Of a stretch of DNA of 10,928 nucleotides, positions 5,631 through 10,928 are shown in pieces. The DNA lies in assembly GCA_003513765.1 (NCBI GenBank), contig DONT01000009.1:116184-127111 (forward strand), in the 5' to 3' direction. Within the stretch, counting starts at the first letter, position 1; each line of letters begins with the position of its first letter. A model generated the notes under the pieces. That model was given only the letters and a program-made list of their open reading frames with translations, made no database searches and was not told where the DNA came from. Source of the DNA: Jeotgalicoccus sp. GTDB taxonomy: Bacteria; Bacillota; Bacilli; Staphylococcales; Salinicoccaceae. The position numbers and the translations under genes were made by a program.

Positions 5631-6368
5631 TTATATATTTTTGTGCGGTGTCTTTTCCAATTCTTCCGGATGTACAAAACCTCTATCTTTTTTAAGAGTT
5701 TCTTCAATTCCTGTCAGAACAGTTTTAACATCTTCAGGATTAAATAAATCCATCTTATCTATATCAATGACATAGACAGGTGAAATTCCTTTGCTGTTGT
5801 ACTCCTTCAGGAATTCGTTTTCGTACATGTTATAAAGGTCCTGATAGTATTTATAAAGACCAGGATTACCTTCAATCTGTTCAAAGTCTCTGCCGCGTCT
5901 TTTAATTCTTCTTATAACTTCTTCAAGTGATCCGTGAACCATAACCATCAGGTCCGGTGATTTCTTGAACAGCACCTGCTGTTTATATAAATCATTCAGT
6001 TCTTCCATCATGTTCTCGTGAAGATCTAAATACGTTTCATATTCAGCTTCATCCATCGAGCCATTTTCATATTGAAGTCTTGCAAAAATCATTGCATCTT
6101 CATATATAGAACGATCCAGCACTGAGTTTGGGTGTGCCATTGCTTTCTTAATTGCTTTGAATCTGTGGTTCAGGAAAAATACCTGAAGATGGAAACTGTA
6201 TCTTTCCGGCTCATCATAGTATTTCGCCAGGAATGGGTTGCCATCAACTTTTTCTTCGAGTAATTCAACGTCGAAGTGTTTTGCGATAACTTTCCCCCAC
6301 TCTGTTTTACCTGCTCCTATTGTTCCTGCTAATGTAATCAATTTACCGTCACCTTTTCTGTGGTTCAT
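5631..6368 (-). CDS. Deoxynucleoside kinase (dGuo/dAdo/dCyd kinase family)
   Basis: Nucleotide-salvage kinase that phosphorylates a deoxynucleoside using ATP in the cytoplasm. Numbering from the ATG at 6368 (245 residues): Walker A GTIGAGKT (15-22), an acidic/N-P-F segment for the nucleoside (E38, E39, N44), the DRS motif in DRSIYEDAMIF (85-95), and an arginine-rich LID RIKRRGRDFE (154-163). Firmicutes often carry two such genes side by side; here there is one, and the sequence does not decide between purine and pyrimidine preference. Upstream in-frame TTG (6380) and GTG (6377) starts are possible. I chose ATG because GGTGA lies 5 nt before it, though that SD is weak. No terminator follows, so some transcripts may run into cspA. 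Confidence 0.9.
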   Translation of the reverse strand: MNHRKGDGKLITLAGTIGAGKTEWGKVIAKHFDVELLEEKVDGNPFLAKYYDEPERYSFHLQVFFLNHRFKAIKKAMAHPNSVLDRSIYEDAMIFARLQYENGSMDEAEYETYLDLHENMMEELNDLYKQQVLFKKSPDLMVMVHGSLEEVIRRIKRRGRDFEQIEGNPGLYKYYQDLYNMYENEFLKEYNSKGISPVYVIDIDKMDLFNPEDVKTVLTGIEETLKKDRGFVHPEELEKTPHKNI

Positions 6369-6660
6369 TTTATTCACCAAATTTATAATTTTTTTCTTAT
6401 ACTTATTTAAATGCTATTTATCTTTATGTATCAAAATTAAGCCTTCACTATTTTAACAGAAAAACTGCATAAAACTACCACTTAATTTTGGCAATTCCCG
6501 TACCATGTCACTTTTTGCTCTTATCATTATAAAAGAACCTTTTATTTTCTACTATATAAGTAAAATTACTCACGCGCTCCCTTGCAGCAAGCATTAAATT
6601 TCCAGCCTTCAGGTCTTTCATAATACACTGGTCATACTATGAATAAAGGGAGAAAGTAAT

Positions 6661-7704
6661 ATGAAATCATACTACAGTGATGTGTTTCAGTTCAGGGGTA
6701 GTCATTACGACTTCGGCTTCTTGCAGGGGCAGCAATTGAAAAACTCTTCTATTTTACCGAATCGTGAAAGGCAGTGGCGTAAAAGAGAGAATCGTCATTT
6801 TATCGTTGACCCTGAGACGTCTATGAGTATGCTGAGGAATATTGCCCCTCAAGTACTGGATGAGATTCAGGGACTTGCGGATGCACTGGAACTCAATATC
6901 ACAGAAGCATTTAAAAAGTTCGGCGGCTACTATTTGGAGCTGACACGAAGCGGCTGTTCTATTTTTACCGAAAGTAATTTTTTCGTCCGGAATTACGACA
7001 GCCATCCCCGCGGCTATGAAGGACGGTATATATTTTATCAGCCTACAGACCAGGGCTATGCTTTTATGGGTCCAACCATGCAAATTACAGGACGGATTGA
7101 CGGCATGAATGAGAAGGGTCTCGTTATCGGCTATAACTTTACTCACACTAAAAAATCTGCAGACGGATTTATGTGCAGTATGATTGCGAGACTTGTTCTG
7201 GAAACATGTGCAAATACTGATGAAGCAGTTGCACTGCTGAAAGATATACCTCACAGACATTCGTTCAGCTATGTTGTACAGGATTCGAGAGGTATTCCTT
7301 ATGTGATAGAAGCCTCACCGAGAAATGTCGCTGTCAGACAGTCTAATATATGTACAAATCACTTCCATATGCTGCAGGAAGAAAACCGTTACAGGCAGGA
7401 AGAATCACTTCAGCGTGAACAAAACATCATGGACAAACAGCAAAATACGAGTAAACCGTATGAAGCATTTAAAATTATGAACAGTCTTAATGAAGGTATT
7501 GCATCCACCAAATATGATGCATCTGCCGGGACTATTCATACCTCGGTCTATCTGCCGAAGGAATTAAAAGCATTATTTGTTATTGGTCTGGATAGAAAAC
7601 CTGTGATTTTTGATTTTAATAAATGGCTGCAGGGAGAAGATATTAAAATTACGAAAATTAAAGGTGAGCTGGATTTTGACAAGCCCTTTGTTAATATGGA
7701 ATGA
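6661..7704 (+). CDS. C45-family Ntn hydrolase / acyl-transferase-like protein
   Basis: Protein of 347 residues resembling the isopenicillin N acyltransferase-like (peptidase C45) branch of Ntn hydrolases, which mature by self-cleavage before a cysteine that becomes the nucleophile. The expected cleavage site is G98-C99 in RSGCSIF, followed by the RNYDSHP motif (110-116). The core motifs GRIDGMNEKGLVIGYN and the later SYVVQDSRGIPYVIEASP fit the alpha-beta-beta-alpha fold. The N-terminal part (RGSHYDFGFLQGQQL) is the usual start of this family. There is no signal peptide, so it is probably cytoplasmic. Members hydrolyse or transfer acyl groups on amides; the substrate here is unknown. AAGGGAG (6646-6652) supports the start. 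The 280 bp upstream of it (6381-6660) hold no other gene that I can see, and no terminator is evident after it. Confidence 0.8.
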   Translation: MKSYYSDVFQFRGSHYDFGFLQGQQLKNSSILPNRERQWRKRENRHFIVDPETSMSMLRNIAPQVLDEIQGLADALELNITEAFKKFGGYYLELTRSGCSIFTESNFFVRNYDSHPRGYEGRYIFYQPTDQGYAFMGPTMQITGRIDGMNEKGLVIGYNFTHTKKSADGFMCSMIARLVLETCANTDEAVALLKDIPHRHSFSYVVQDSRGIPYVIEASPRNVAVRQSNICTNHFHMLQEENRYRQEESLQREQNIMDKQQNTSKPYEAFKIMNSLNEGIASTKYDASAGTIHTSVYLPKELKALFVIGLDRKPVIFDFNKWLQGEDIKITKIKGELDFDKPFVNME

Positions 7705-7748
7705 CTGTGAATCCATTTTATATTTTTATACTTAAATTTCTTTTTGGG

Positions 7749-7772
7749 GTTTGAGATATTTGAAGTGGAAAA
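7749..7772 (+). promoter_or_regulatory. Possible sigma-B-type promoter for the DUF378 gene
   Basis: GTTTGA (7749-7754), 12-bp spacer, GGAAAA (7767-7772), each one mismatch from GTTTAA and GGGWAW. No good sigma-A promoter is visible in the gap. The sequence is low-complexity, so chance is possible. Confidence 0.3.
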
Positions 7773-7806
7773 AACTTAACTAAGTCTCAATTTAGGAGGG
7801 TGTTTC

Positions 7807-8043
7807 ATGAAAGCATTAGATACTATTGCTCTGATCCTTTTAATCGTCGGCGGATTGAACTGGCTGCTTGTTGGACTTTTTGAGTTCGATTTAGTAGCAA
7901 CAATTTTTGGCGGACAGGAAGAATTACTGTCTAAAATTGTGTATATTTTAGTAGGTCTCTCAGCCTTGTACTGCCTCAAGTTCCTTGGCTTAATTAACGC
8001 ACCAAGAACAACTGTCAGAACAACTACAACAAGAAGAGATTAA
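7807..8043 (+). CDS. DUF378 small membrane protein (YuzA-like)
   Basis: A 78-residue protein with two membrane helices (about 6-27 and 42-63), joined by FEFDLVATIFGG, and a basic Thr/Arg-rich tail. The opening motif with IALILLIVGGLNWLLVGLF and the second-helix segment IVYILVGLSALY are the DUF378 signature (YuzA in B. subtilis). Function of the family is unknown to me. AGGAGG (7794-7799) with 7-nt spacing fixes the start. Monocistronic, with its own strong terminator. Confidence 0.9.
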   Translation: MKALDTIALILLIVGGLNWLLVGLFEFDLVATIFGGQEELLSKIVYILVGLSALYCLKFLGLINAPRTTVRTTTTRRD

Positions 8044-8055
8044 TTTTCGGTAAAC

Positions 8056-8083
8056 AAAAGCCGCCTGTTACAGGCGGCTTTTT
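8056..8083. terminator. Intrinsic terminator after the DUF378 gene
   Basis: Perfect 12-bp stem 8056-8067 / 8071-8082 (core GCCGCCTG/CAGGCGGC) with loop TTA and a T-run on the + strand. It is also GC-rich and T-tailed (TTTTG) on the minus strand, where it would serve the convergent gene at 8110. Confidence 0.88.
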
Positions 8084-8109
8084 ATTTATATTAACAATAA
8101 CAGGGATTA

Positions 8110-8367
8110 TTAAATAAGAGGTTTCGCAACCTTCTCTTCCCAGATTGGCTTATTAGATTTTATAAATGAAATAAGTTCTTCTTCGTCTTTAAAAATTTTC
8201 TCTTCGCGATCTATACTGTTAAAAGATGCGATGGTTAAACGATAACCGAGAATTGGGCGTTTGGATATAGTATATTTATGTCGTTCTGTAGCGAAAGTGA
8301 CCTCATCGTCCGTTGACTCTACGGCTACCCAGTATCTCGAATTAATTAAACCTAAAATATTTTTCAC
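8110..8367 (-). CDS. Small hypothetical protein
   Basis: An 85-residue soluble protein that I do not recognise. It has no signal peptide or membrane helix and no cysteine. It looks like a compact beta-rich fold (RYWVAVE, VTFATERHKYTIS, YRLTIASF) followed by a helix (DEEELISFIKSNK). The start is a GTG at 8367 with AGGAGG 6 nt upstream (8379-8374). An overlapping ATG at 8370 reads ATG-TGA and cannot be the initiator of this frame. The good SD and convergent position before a shared terminator argue for a real gene. No promoter is clear upstream. Confidence 0.7.
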   Translation of the reverse strand: MKNILGLINSRYWVAVESTDDEVTFATERHKYTISKRPILGYRLTIASFNSIDREEKIFKDEEELISFIKSNKPIWEEKVAKPLI

Positions 8368-8528
8368 ATGGTTCCTCCTCTTTCATATGAATTAATCATA
8401 CCACCTTCGATGATTCTAAAGTGAAGATTTTAAAAAAATTCACAACCAAAAAGAAGTAGAAACAGACTAATTTTTGATAAGGGAGAATAGTAGAAAACAT
8501 TTTTATCTATATCTGTTATAGAAGCTTA

Positions 8529-8557
8529 TTGCCTATATATGACAGTGTTGCTATATT
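8529..8557 (+). promoter_or_regulatory. Sigma-A promoter of the lipoprotein gene
   Basis: TTGCCT (8529-8534), 17-bp spacer, TATATT (8552-8557). The start codon is 36 bp downstream, with AGGAGG at 8580-8585. Confidence 0.7.
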
Positions 8558-8593
8558 TAATTAAAAATAGAAATTAATTAGGAGGAAATACTA

Positions 8594-9268
8594 ATGAAGA
8601 AATTATTATTGTTAGGTACGGTATTATTATTCGCAGCTTGCAGTAGTGAGGAGGACGCACCCGTAGACGAAGAAGTTAATGCGTCAGTTGAAGCAGAAGA
8701 TGAGACAGAAACAGAAGACGTTGCGGTGAACGAGAACCCTAAACCGGGCGACCCTGTCGTATTAGTGAACGAAGAATCAGACGAGGGTGTGATGGCGATA
8801 TTCTCAACAGAACATAACGGCAAGCTCGTCCATGCGGACCTCATCGAAGCGTTAGATCATAATTCAATGATTGTCGATTACGGTGAAGGTGAAGTCGAAG
8901 CACGATTTGCGCATATCGCAGATGTCTCGCACAGCGAAGAGTTTTCAGAACGCGGGCGACTGCGTATGACCGGGTTTAACGAAGATCCTGAGAGCGAAGT
9001 GATATTCGCCGCGGAGCTGATTGGTGAAGACCCGGACGGCACACCAGTCATGACGTTGTGGTATCAACAGCCGGACACAACGAAATGGGACTTAGTTATC
9101 GTACAAGGTGTCCTTTACGGTGATATGGCACTCTCTAAAGAAGATACTGAAAGTGCATTCCTGGATAAGATGATCATGATGGAAGACGAAGCGAAGATCG
9201 ATACGCATCTTGAGAGTATTCACGACAGCGGTATACTCGATGACGCAGAATTAAATTTACTTAATTAA
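8594..9268 (+). CDS. Acidic lipoprotein of unknown function
   Basis: A 224-residue exported protein. The signal peptide MKKLLLLGTVLLFAAC has a lipobox (F-A-A-C16), so C16 should be lipidated and the protein anchored on the outer face of the membrane. A low-complexity acidic linker (about 17-50) precedes a globular part that I cannot place in a family (ARFAHIADVSHSEEFSERGR, VMTLWYQQPDTTKWDLVIVQG, ending in helices). Composition differs from its neighbours: 60-bp blocks I counted run 47-58% GC, against 32% in a comK block and 43% in a catE block, which may mean recent acquisition. After the stop, the +1 frame stays open for 29 codons (9264-9353), so the C-terminus may have been shortened by a frameshift. 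AGGAGG with 8-nt spacing fixes the start. Confidence 0.85.
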   Translation: MKKLLLLGTVLLFAACSSEEDAPVDEEVNASVEAEDETETEDVAVNENPKPGDPVVLVNEESDEGVMAIFSTEHNGKLVHADLIEALDHNSMIVDYGEGEVEARFAHIADVSHSEEFSERGRLRMTGFNEDPESEVIFAAELIGEDPDGTPVMTLWYQQPDTTKWDLVIVQGVLYGDMALSKEDTESAFLDKMIMMEDEAKIDTHLESIHDSGILDDAELNLLN

Positions 9269-9443
9269 TCACCTATTTGAAGAAACATACGATTCTGATG
9301 AAATGAACGCCTTAAGTATATTAGATAAAATGCCAGATAGTATATCAAATTGACAGGCTGACAATGACAACTGAGATATTGACAGACCTTTGCCAACCCT
9401 ACTCATTTTTAATCACTTTAGATATTAAATGCAAAAAACAACA

Positions 9444-9484
9444 AAACCCCGTTAATCAGCGTTTACCGCTGATTAACGGGGTTT
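9444..9484. terminator. Strong bidirectional terminator (tRNA operon and lipoprotein side)
   Basis: Perfect 18-bp stem 9444-9461 / 9467-9484 (AACCCCGTTAATCAGCG core) with loop TTTAC. The minus strand continues TTTTGTTGTTTTTT, so it mainly ends the tRNA-Asn/Ser transcript. The rest of 9269-9443 holds no gene that I can support. Confidence 0.88.
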
Positions 9485-9499
9485 ATTAGTTAGTATTAA

Positions 9500-9588
9500 C
9501 GGAGATGGAGAGATTTGAACTCTCGCGCCGCGCAATGCGACCTATGCCCTTAGCAGGGGCACCTCTTCAGCCACTTGAGTACATCCCC
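9500..9588 (-). tRNA. tRNA-Ser (GCU)
   Basis: Minus-strand cloverleaf of 89 nt with acceptor GGGGATG/CATCTCC, a class II long variable arm, anticodon loop CTGCTAA (anticodon GCU), T-loop TTCAAAT and discriminator G. The 3' CCA is not encoded. Confidence 0.93.
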
Positions 9589-9591
9589 ATA

Positions 9592-9666
9592 TGGCTCCAC
9601 AGGTAGGACTCGAACCTACGACCGATCGGTTAACAGCCGATAGCTCTACCACTGAGCTACTGTGGA
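9592..9666 (-). tRNA. tRNA-Asn (GUU)
   Basis: Minus-strand cloverleaf with acceptor TCCACAG/CTGTGGA, anticodon loop CTGTTAA (anticodon GUU), T-loop TTCGAGT, discriminator G and an encoded CCA (9594-9592). It is followed 3 nt later by tRNA-Ser on the same transcript. Confidence 0.95.
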
Positions 9667-9697
9667 ATAGTATGTATGTTTCAATCGAACAAGATTT

Positions 9698-9726
9698 ATT
9701 ATAGCAATGAACGTTAATTAAATCAA
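9698..9726 (-). promoter_or_regulatory. Promoter of the tRNA-Asn/tRNA-Ser operon
   Basis: On the minus strand TTGATT (9726-9721), 17-bp spacer, consensus TATAAT (9703-9698), 31 bp before tRNA-Asn. Confidence 0.8.
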
Positions 9727-9795
9727 CAGTAAACTTAATAATTGTTAAGTAAAATTTACATCAATGATAAATAATTAAACTTTTACTCATTATAT

Positions 9796-10392
9796 TCACT
9801 GGATTTTATTAATTTGGTCAATCCCGCGCATGTATTTTAAGTATGTTTCCCTTGCAGCCTCATTAACATACTGTAGTTCCTGATTCTGATATTCGTAAGA
9901 TAATTTCGGTGTATCATCTTTCCGGTAAGTTTTCTCTTTAGCCAGATTAAATTTATAGTGCAGCTTCACCGCATTTAAATACTGATTGTTAAATGAACTG
10001 TATGAAATATTAATTTCCATTTCTTCATTATTCTCAAATTTAATTTTTGTATTCCCATTATAATCATAATAACTGTCGATGTATCTTAAGTTAAACCAGC
10101 AGTTTTCGCTAACACGATCCGAATGTGTGCAAAAGTAAATGTATGAACCGAATAAATCTAAAATAATCGGGTGCTTAGATCGTATACCAGATAAACTTCT
10201 TGTTAAATCTTTACGTGAAGCGTATGTCTGAAAATGATATTTACAGTTATGTTCCAATATTTTATTAGGTATGGAAAGACATTGAATAGGTTCTCCGTAG
10301 AGCTCTCCTATTACACTTTCAGTATAACGCCCGAGTGACTTAGCAACAATGTACATCGTTTCATCATTAATAATATAATGCTGTCGGCTCAT
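9796..10392 (-). CDS. comK: Competence transcription factor ComK
   Basis: Master activator of late competence genes, 198 residues (Bacillus ComK is 192). The most conserved ComK block is present: SGIRSKHPIILDLFGSYIYF, then THSDRVSENCWFNLRYID, then the strand region INISYSSFNNQYLNAVKLHY. ComK binds paired AT-boxes in promoter DNA as a tetramer to switch on DNA-uptake genes. The gene looks intact. The start ATG is preceded by a run of six G (10403-10398) as SD. Its divergent neighbour is an IDEAL-domain gene, an arrangement I associate with comK regions in Bacillales. The intergenic region has a comK promoter and, further out, a Fur-like operator. Confidence 0.92.
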   Translation of the reverse strand: MSRQHYIINDETMYIVAKSLGRYTESVIGELYGEPIQCLSIPNKILEHNCKYHFQTYASRKDLTRSLSGIRSKHPIILDLFGSYIYFCTHSDRVSENCWFNLRYIDSYYDYNGNTKIKFENNEEMEINISYSSFNNQYLNAVKLHYKFNLAKEKTYRKDDTPKLSYEYQNQELQYVNEAARETYLKYMRGIDQINKIQ

Positions 10393-10422
10393 ATTTTCCC
10401 CCCTGTATTTATGATTACAATC

Positions 10423-10451
10423 AATATAACACAGAATATTTAAAATGTTAA
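10423..10451 (-). promoter_or_regulatory. Sigma-A promoter of comK, extended -10
   Basis: On the minus strand TTAACA (10451-10446), 17-bp spacer, TATATT (10428-10423) preceded by TGT, i.e. an extended -10. AT tracts such as AAAA-TTTAG-TCTT further upstream are imperfect matches to ComK AT-box spacing. Confidence 0.65.
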
Positions 10452-10525
10452 CTAATAATATTGAATGTTGTCTATTGTTTAAAATTTAGTCTTAAAAGTT
10501 AATTATCTGAATACATAGAACATCG

Positions 10526-10555
10526 ATTCTCATTATCATTGACCTAAATGAGAAT
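10526..10555. promoter_or_regulatory. Fur-like operator with 9-bp inverted repeat
   Basis: The 15-mer CGATTCTCATTATCA (10524-10538) fits the Fur 7-1-7 consensus at 12 of 15 positions, counting the free centre. In addition ATTCTCATT (10526-10534) and AATGAGAAT (10547-10555) form a perfect inverted repeat enclosing the -35 box of the IDEAL gene. Confidence 0.65.
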
Positions 10556-10567
10556 GTGTTATATAAT
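10539..10567 (+). promoter_or_regulatory. Sigma-A promoter of the IDEAL-domain gene
   Basis: TTGACC (10539-10544), 17-bp spacer, consensus TATAAT (10562-10567). The Fur-like repeat covers its -35 and half its spacer. Confidence 0.8.
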
Positions 10568-10602
10568 CTGATTAAAGATAGTTTCGAGAGGGGTAATTCA
10601 TT

Positions 10603-10800
10603 ATGGGCAGACTAGTTTATCCTGCAAATCAATTAAGAGGCTTCATCAACACAATTAACGACTTATCAGCAGATCTTGTTTTGCAAGAATCCATGCACCA
10701 TTTCAATGTAGAATTATATAAAGCAAAAATAGAAGAATCACTCATAGAGAAAGACGAAGAGAAATTCATGAAGTACACTACTTTACTAAAAGAACTGTAA
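10603..10800 (+). CDS. IDEAL-domain small protein (YhzC-like)
   Basis: A 65-residue soluble protein. The C-terminal half, from about residue 31 (VELYKAKIEESLIEKDEEKF, then MKYTTLLKEL), fits the short helical IDEAL domain seen in YpiB and in small Bacillales proteins. The N-terminal half has no recognisable motif. Position divergent to comK matches my recollection of yhzC beside comK in B. subtilis. Molecular role unknown; a protein-protein adaptor is a reasonable guess. AGAGGGG at 10587-10593 is the SD, 9 nt from ATG. The promoter carries a Fur-like operator, so it is probably induced by iron limitation. It ends in its own terminator. Confidence 0.75.
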   Translation: MGRLVYPANQLRGFINTINDLSADLVLQESMHHFNVELYKAKIEESLIEKDEEKFMKYTTLLKEL

Positions 10801-10820
10801 TAGATGTACATACAGAGAAT

Positions 10821-10849
10821 GCACAGCCATACTATGGCTGTGCTTTTTT
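10821..10849 (+). terminator. Intrinsic terminator of the IDEAL-domain gene
   Basis: Perfect 10-bp stem GCACAGCCAT (10821-10830) / ATGGCTGTGC (10834-10843), loop ACT, six-T tail. Confidence 0.9.
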
Positions 10850-10872
10850 ATTTGTCTGTACAAGTAATATCT

Positions 10873-10928
10873 TTGCCGGACTACTTTGTGAAATTAACAT
10901 GGTTATCCAAACTCTGTCGGACTACCTT
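10873..10928. repeat. Imperfect direct repeat at the right edge
   Basis: TTGCCGGACTACTTT (10873-10887) recurs as CTGTCGGACTACCTT (10914-10928), with a 41-bp period and 12 of 15 identities. It sits after a terminator with no ORF and the array may continue outside the window. Confidence 0.5.

Noticed and set aside
6381..6660. Hidden gene or RNA in the kinase-to-hydrolase gap
   Set aside because: Only AT-rich sequence with the short dyad TTGC-A-GCAA; no ORF with an SD, no terminator hairpin and no convincing promoter pair.
8578..8844. Minus-strand ORF opposite the lipoprotein gene (Ser/Thr-rich)
   Set aside because: It is the mirror of the acidic, GC-rich lipoprotein reading frame, with no SD and no family resemblance.
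9733..9750. Palindrome ACTTAA-N6-TTAAGT as terminator of comK
   Set aside because: All-AT 6-bp stem without a U-run; too weak to call a terminator.
10603..10800. Spo0E-like phosphatase as identity of the 65-residue protein
   Set aside because: It lacks the SxxxD signature of Spo0E-type proteins; the C-terminal KIEESLIEKDEEKF pattern fits the IDEAL domain better.

Overview
The window looks like chromosomal DNA of a low-GC Gram-positive coccus of the Staphylococcaceae. The nuclease, cold-shock protein, CatE, ComK and IDEAL-domain proteins all resemble Staphylococcus/Bacillus versions. AT-rich intergenic regions, AGGAGG ribosome-binding sites and mid-30s to mid-40s GC genes would fit Jeotgalicoccus, Salinicoccus or Macrococcus, but genus is an inference. 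There is no phage, IS, CRISPR or plasmid signature.

Layout, left to right. The left edge cuts a minus-strand tRNA with initiator-Met features (1-23). Then come a YhfW-like FAD oxidoreductase with a C-terminal Rieske domain (203-1729, +), a TipAS-type MerR regulator (1750-2481, -) with a textbook 19-bp-spacer promoter, and a membrane-anchored thermonuclease-family protein (2611-3177, +). A divergent pair follows: a one-cysteine HxlR/CatR-like regulator (3218-3547, -) and CatE (3676-4539, +), with a palindrome abutting the catE -35 box; this looks like a quinone/catechol stress module.

Between catE and a YyaB-like PH-domain protein (4774-5217, +) lies a compact unit with no credible ORF: a sigma-A promoter, a 14/15 Fur box at the predicted start site, a folded RNA with a C-rich hairpin loop, and an intrinsic terminator. 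I read it as a Fur-controlled small RNA analogous to B. subtilis FsrA and S. aureus IsrR, about 125 nt long. It is the most interesting element in the window.

The middle holds cspA with a long leader (5263-5463, -), a deoxynucleoside kinase (5631-6368, -), a C45/acyltransferase-like Ntn hydrolase (6661-7704, +), a DUF378 membrane protein (7807-8043, +), a small hypothetical protein (8110-8367, -) and a GC-richer lipoprotein (8594-9268, +).

The right end has a minus-strand tRNA-Asn/tRNA-Ser pair with promoter and terminator, comK (9796-10392, -), and a divergent IDEAL-domain gene (10603-10800, +) whose promoter carries a Fur-like operator. Iron control therefore appears twice, once on the sRNA and once beside comK. 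Most genes are single transcription units flanked by their own promoters and hairpin terminators, several of them shared by convergent genes.
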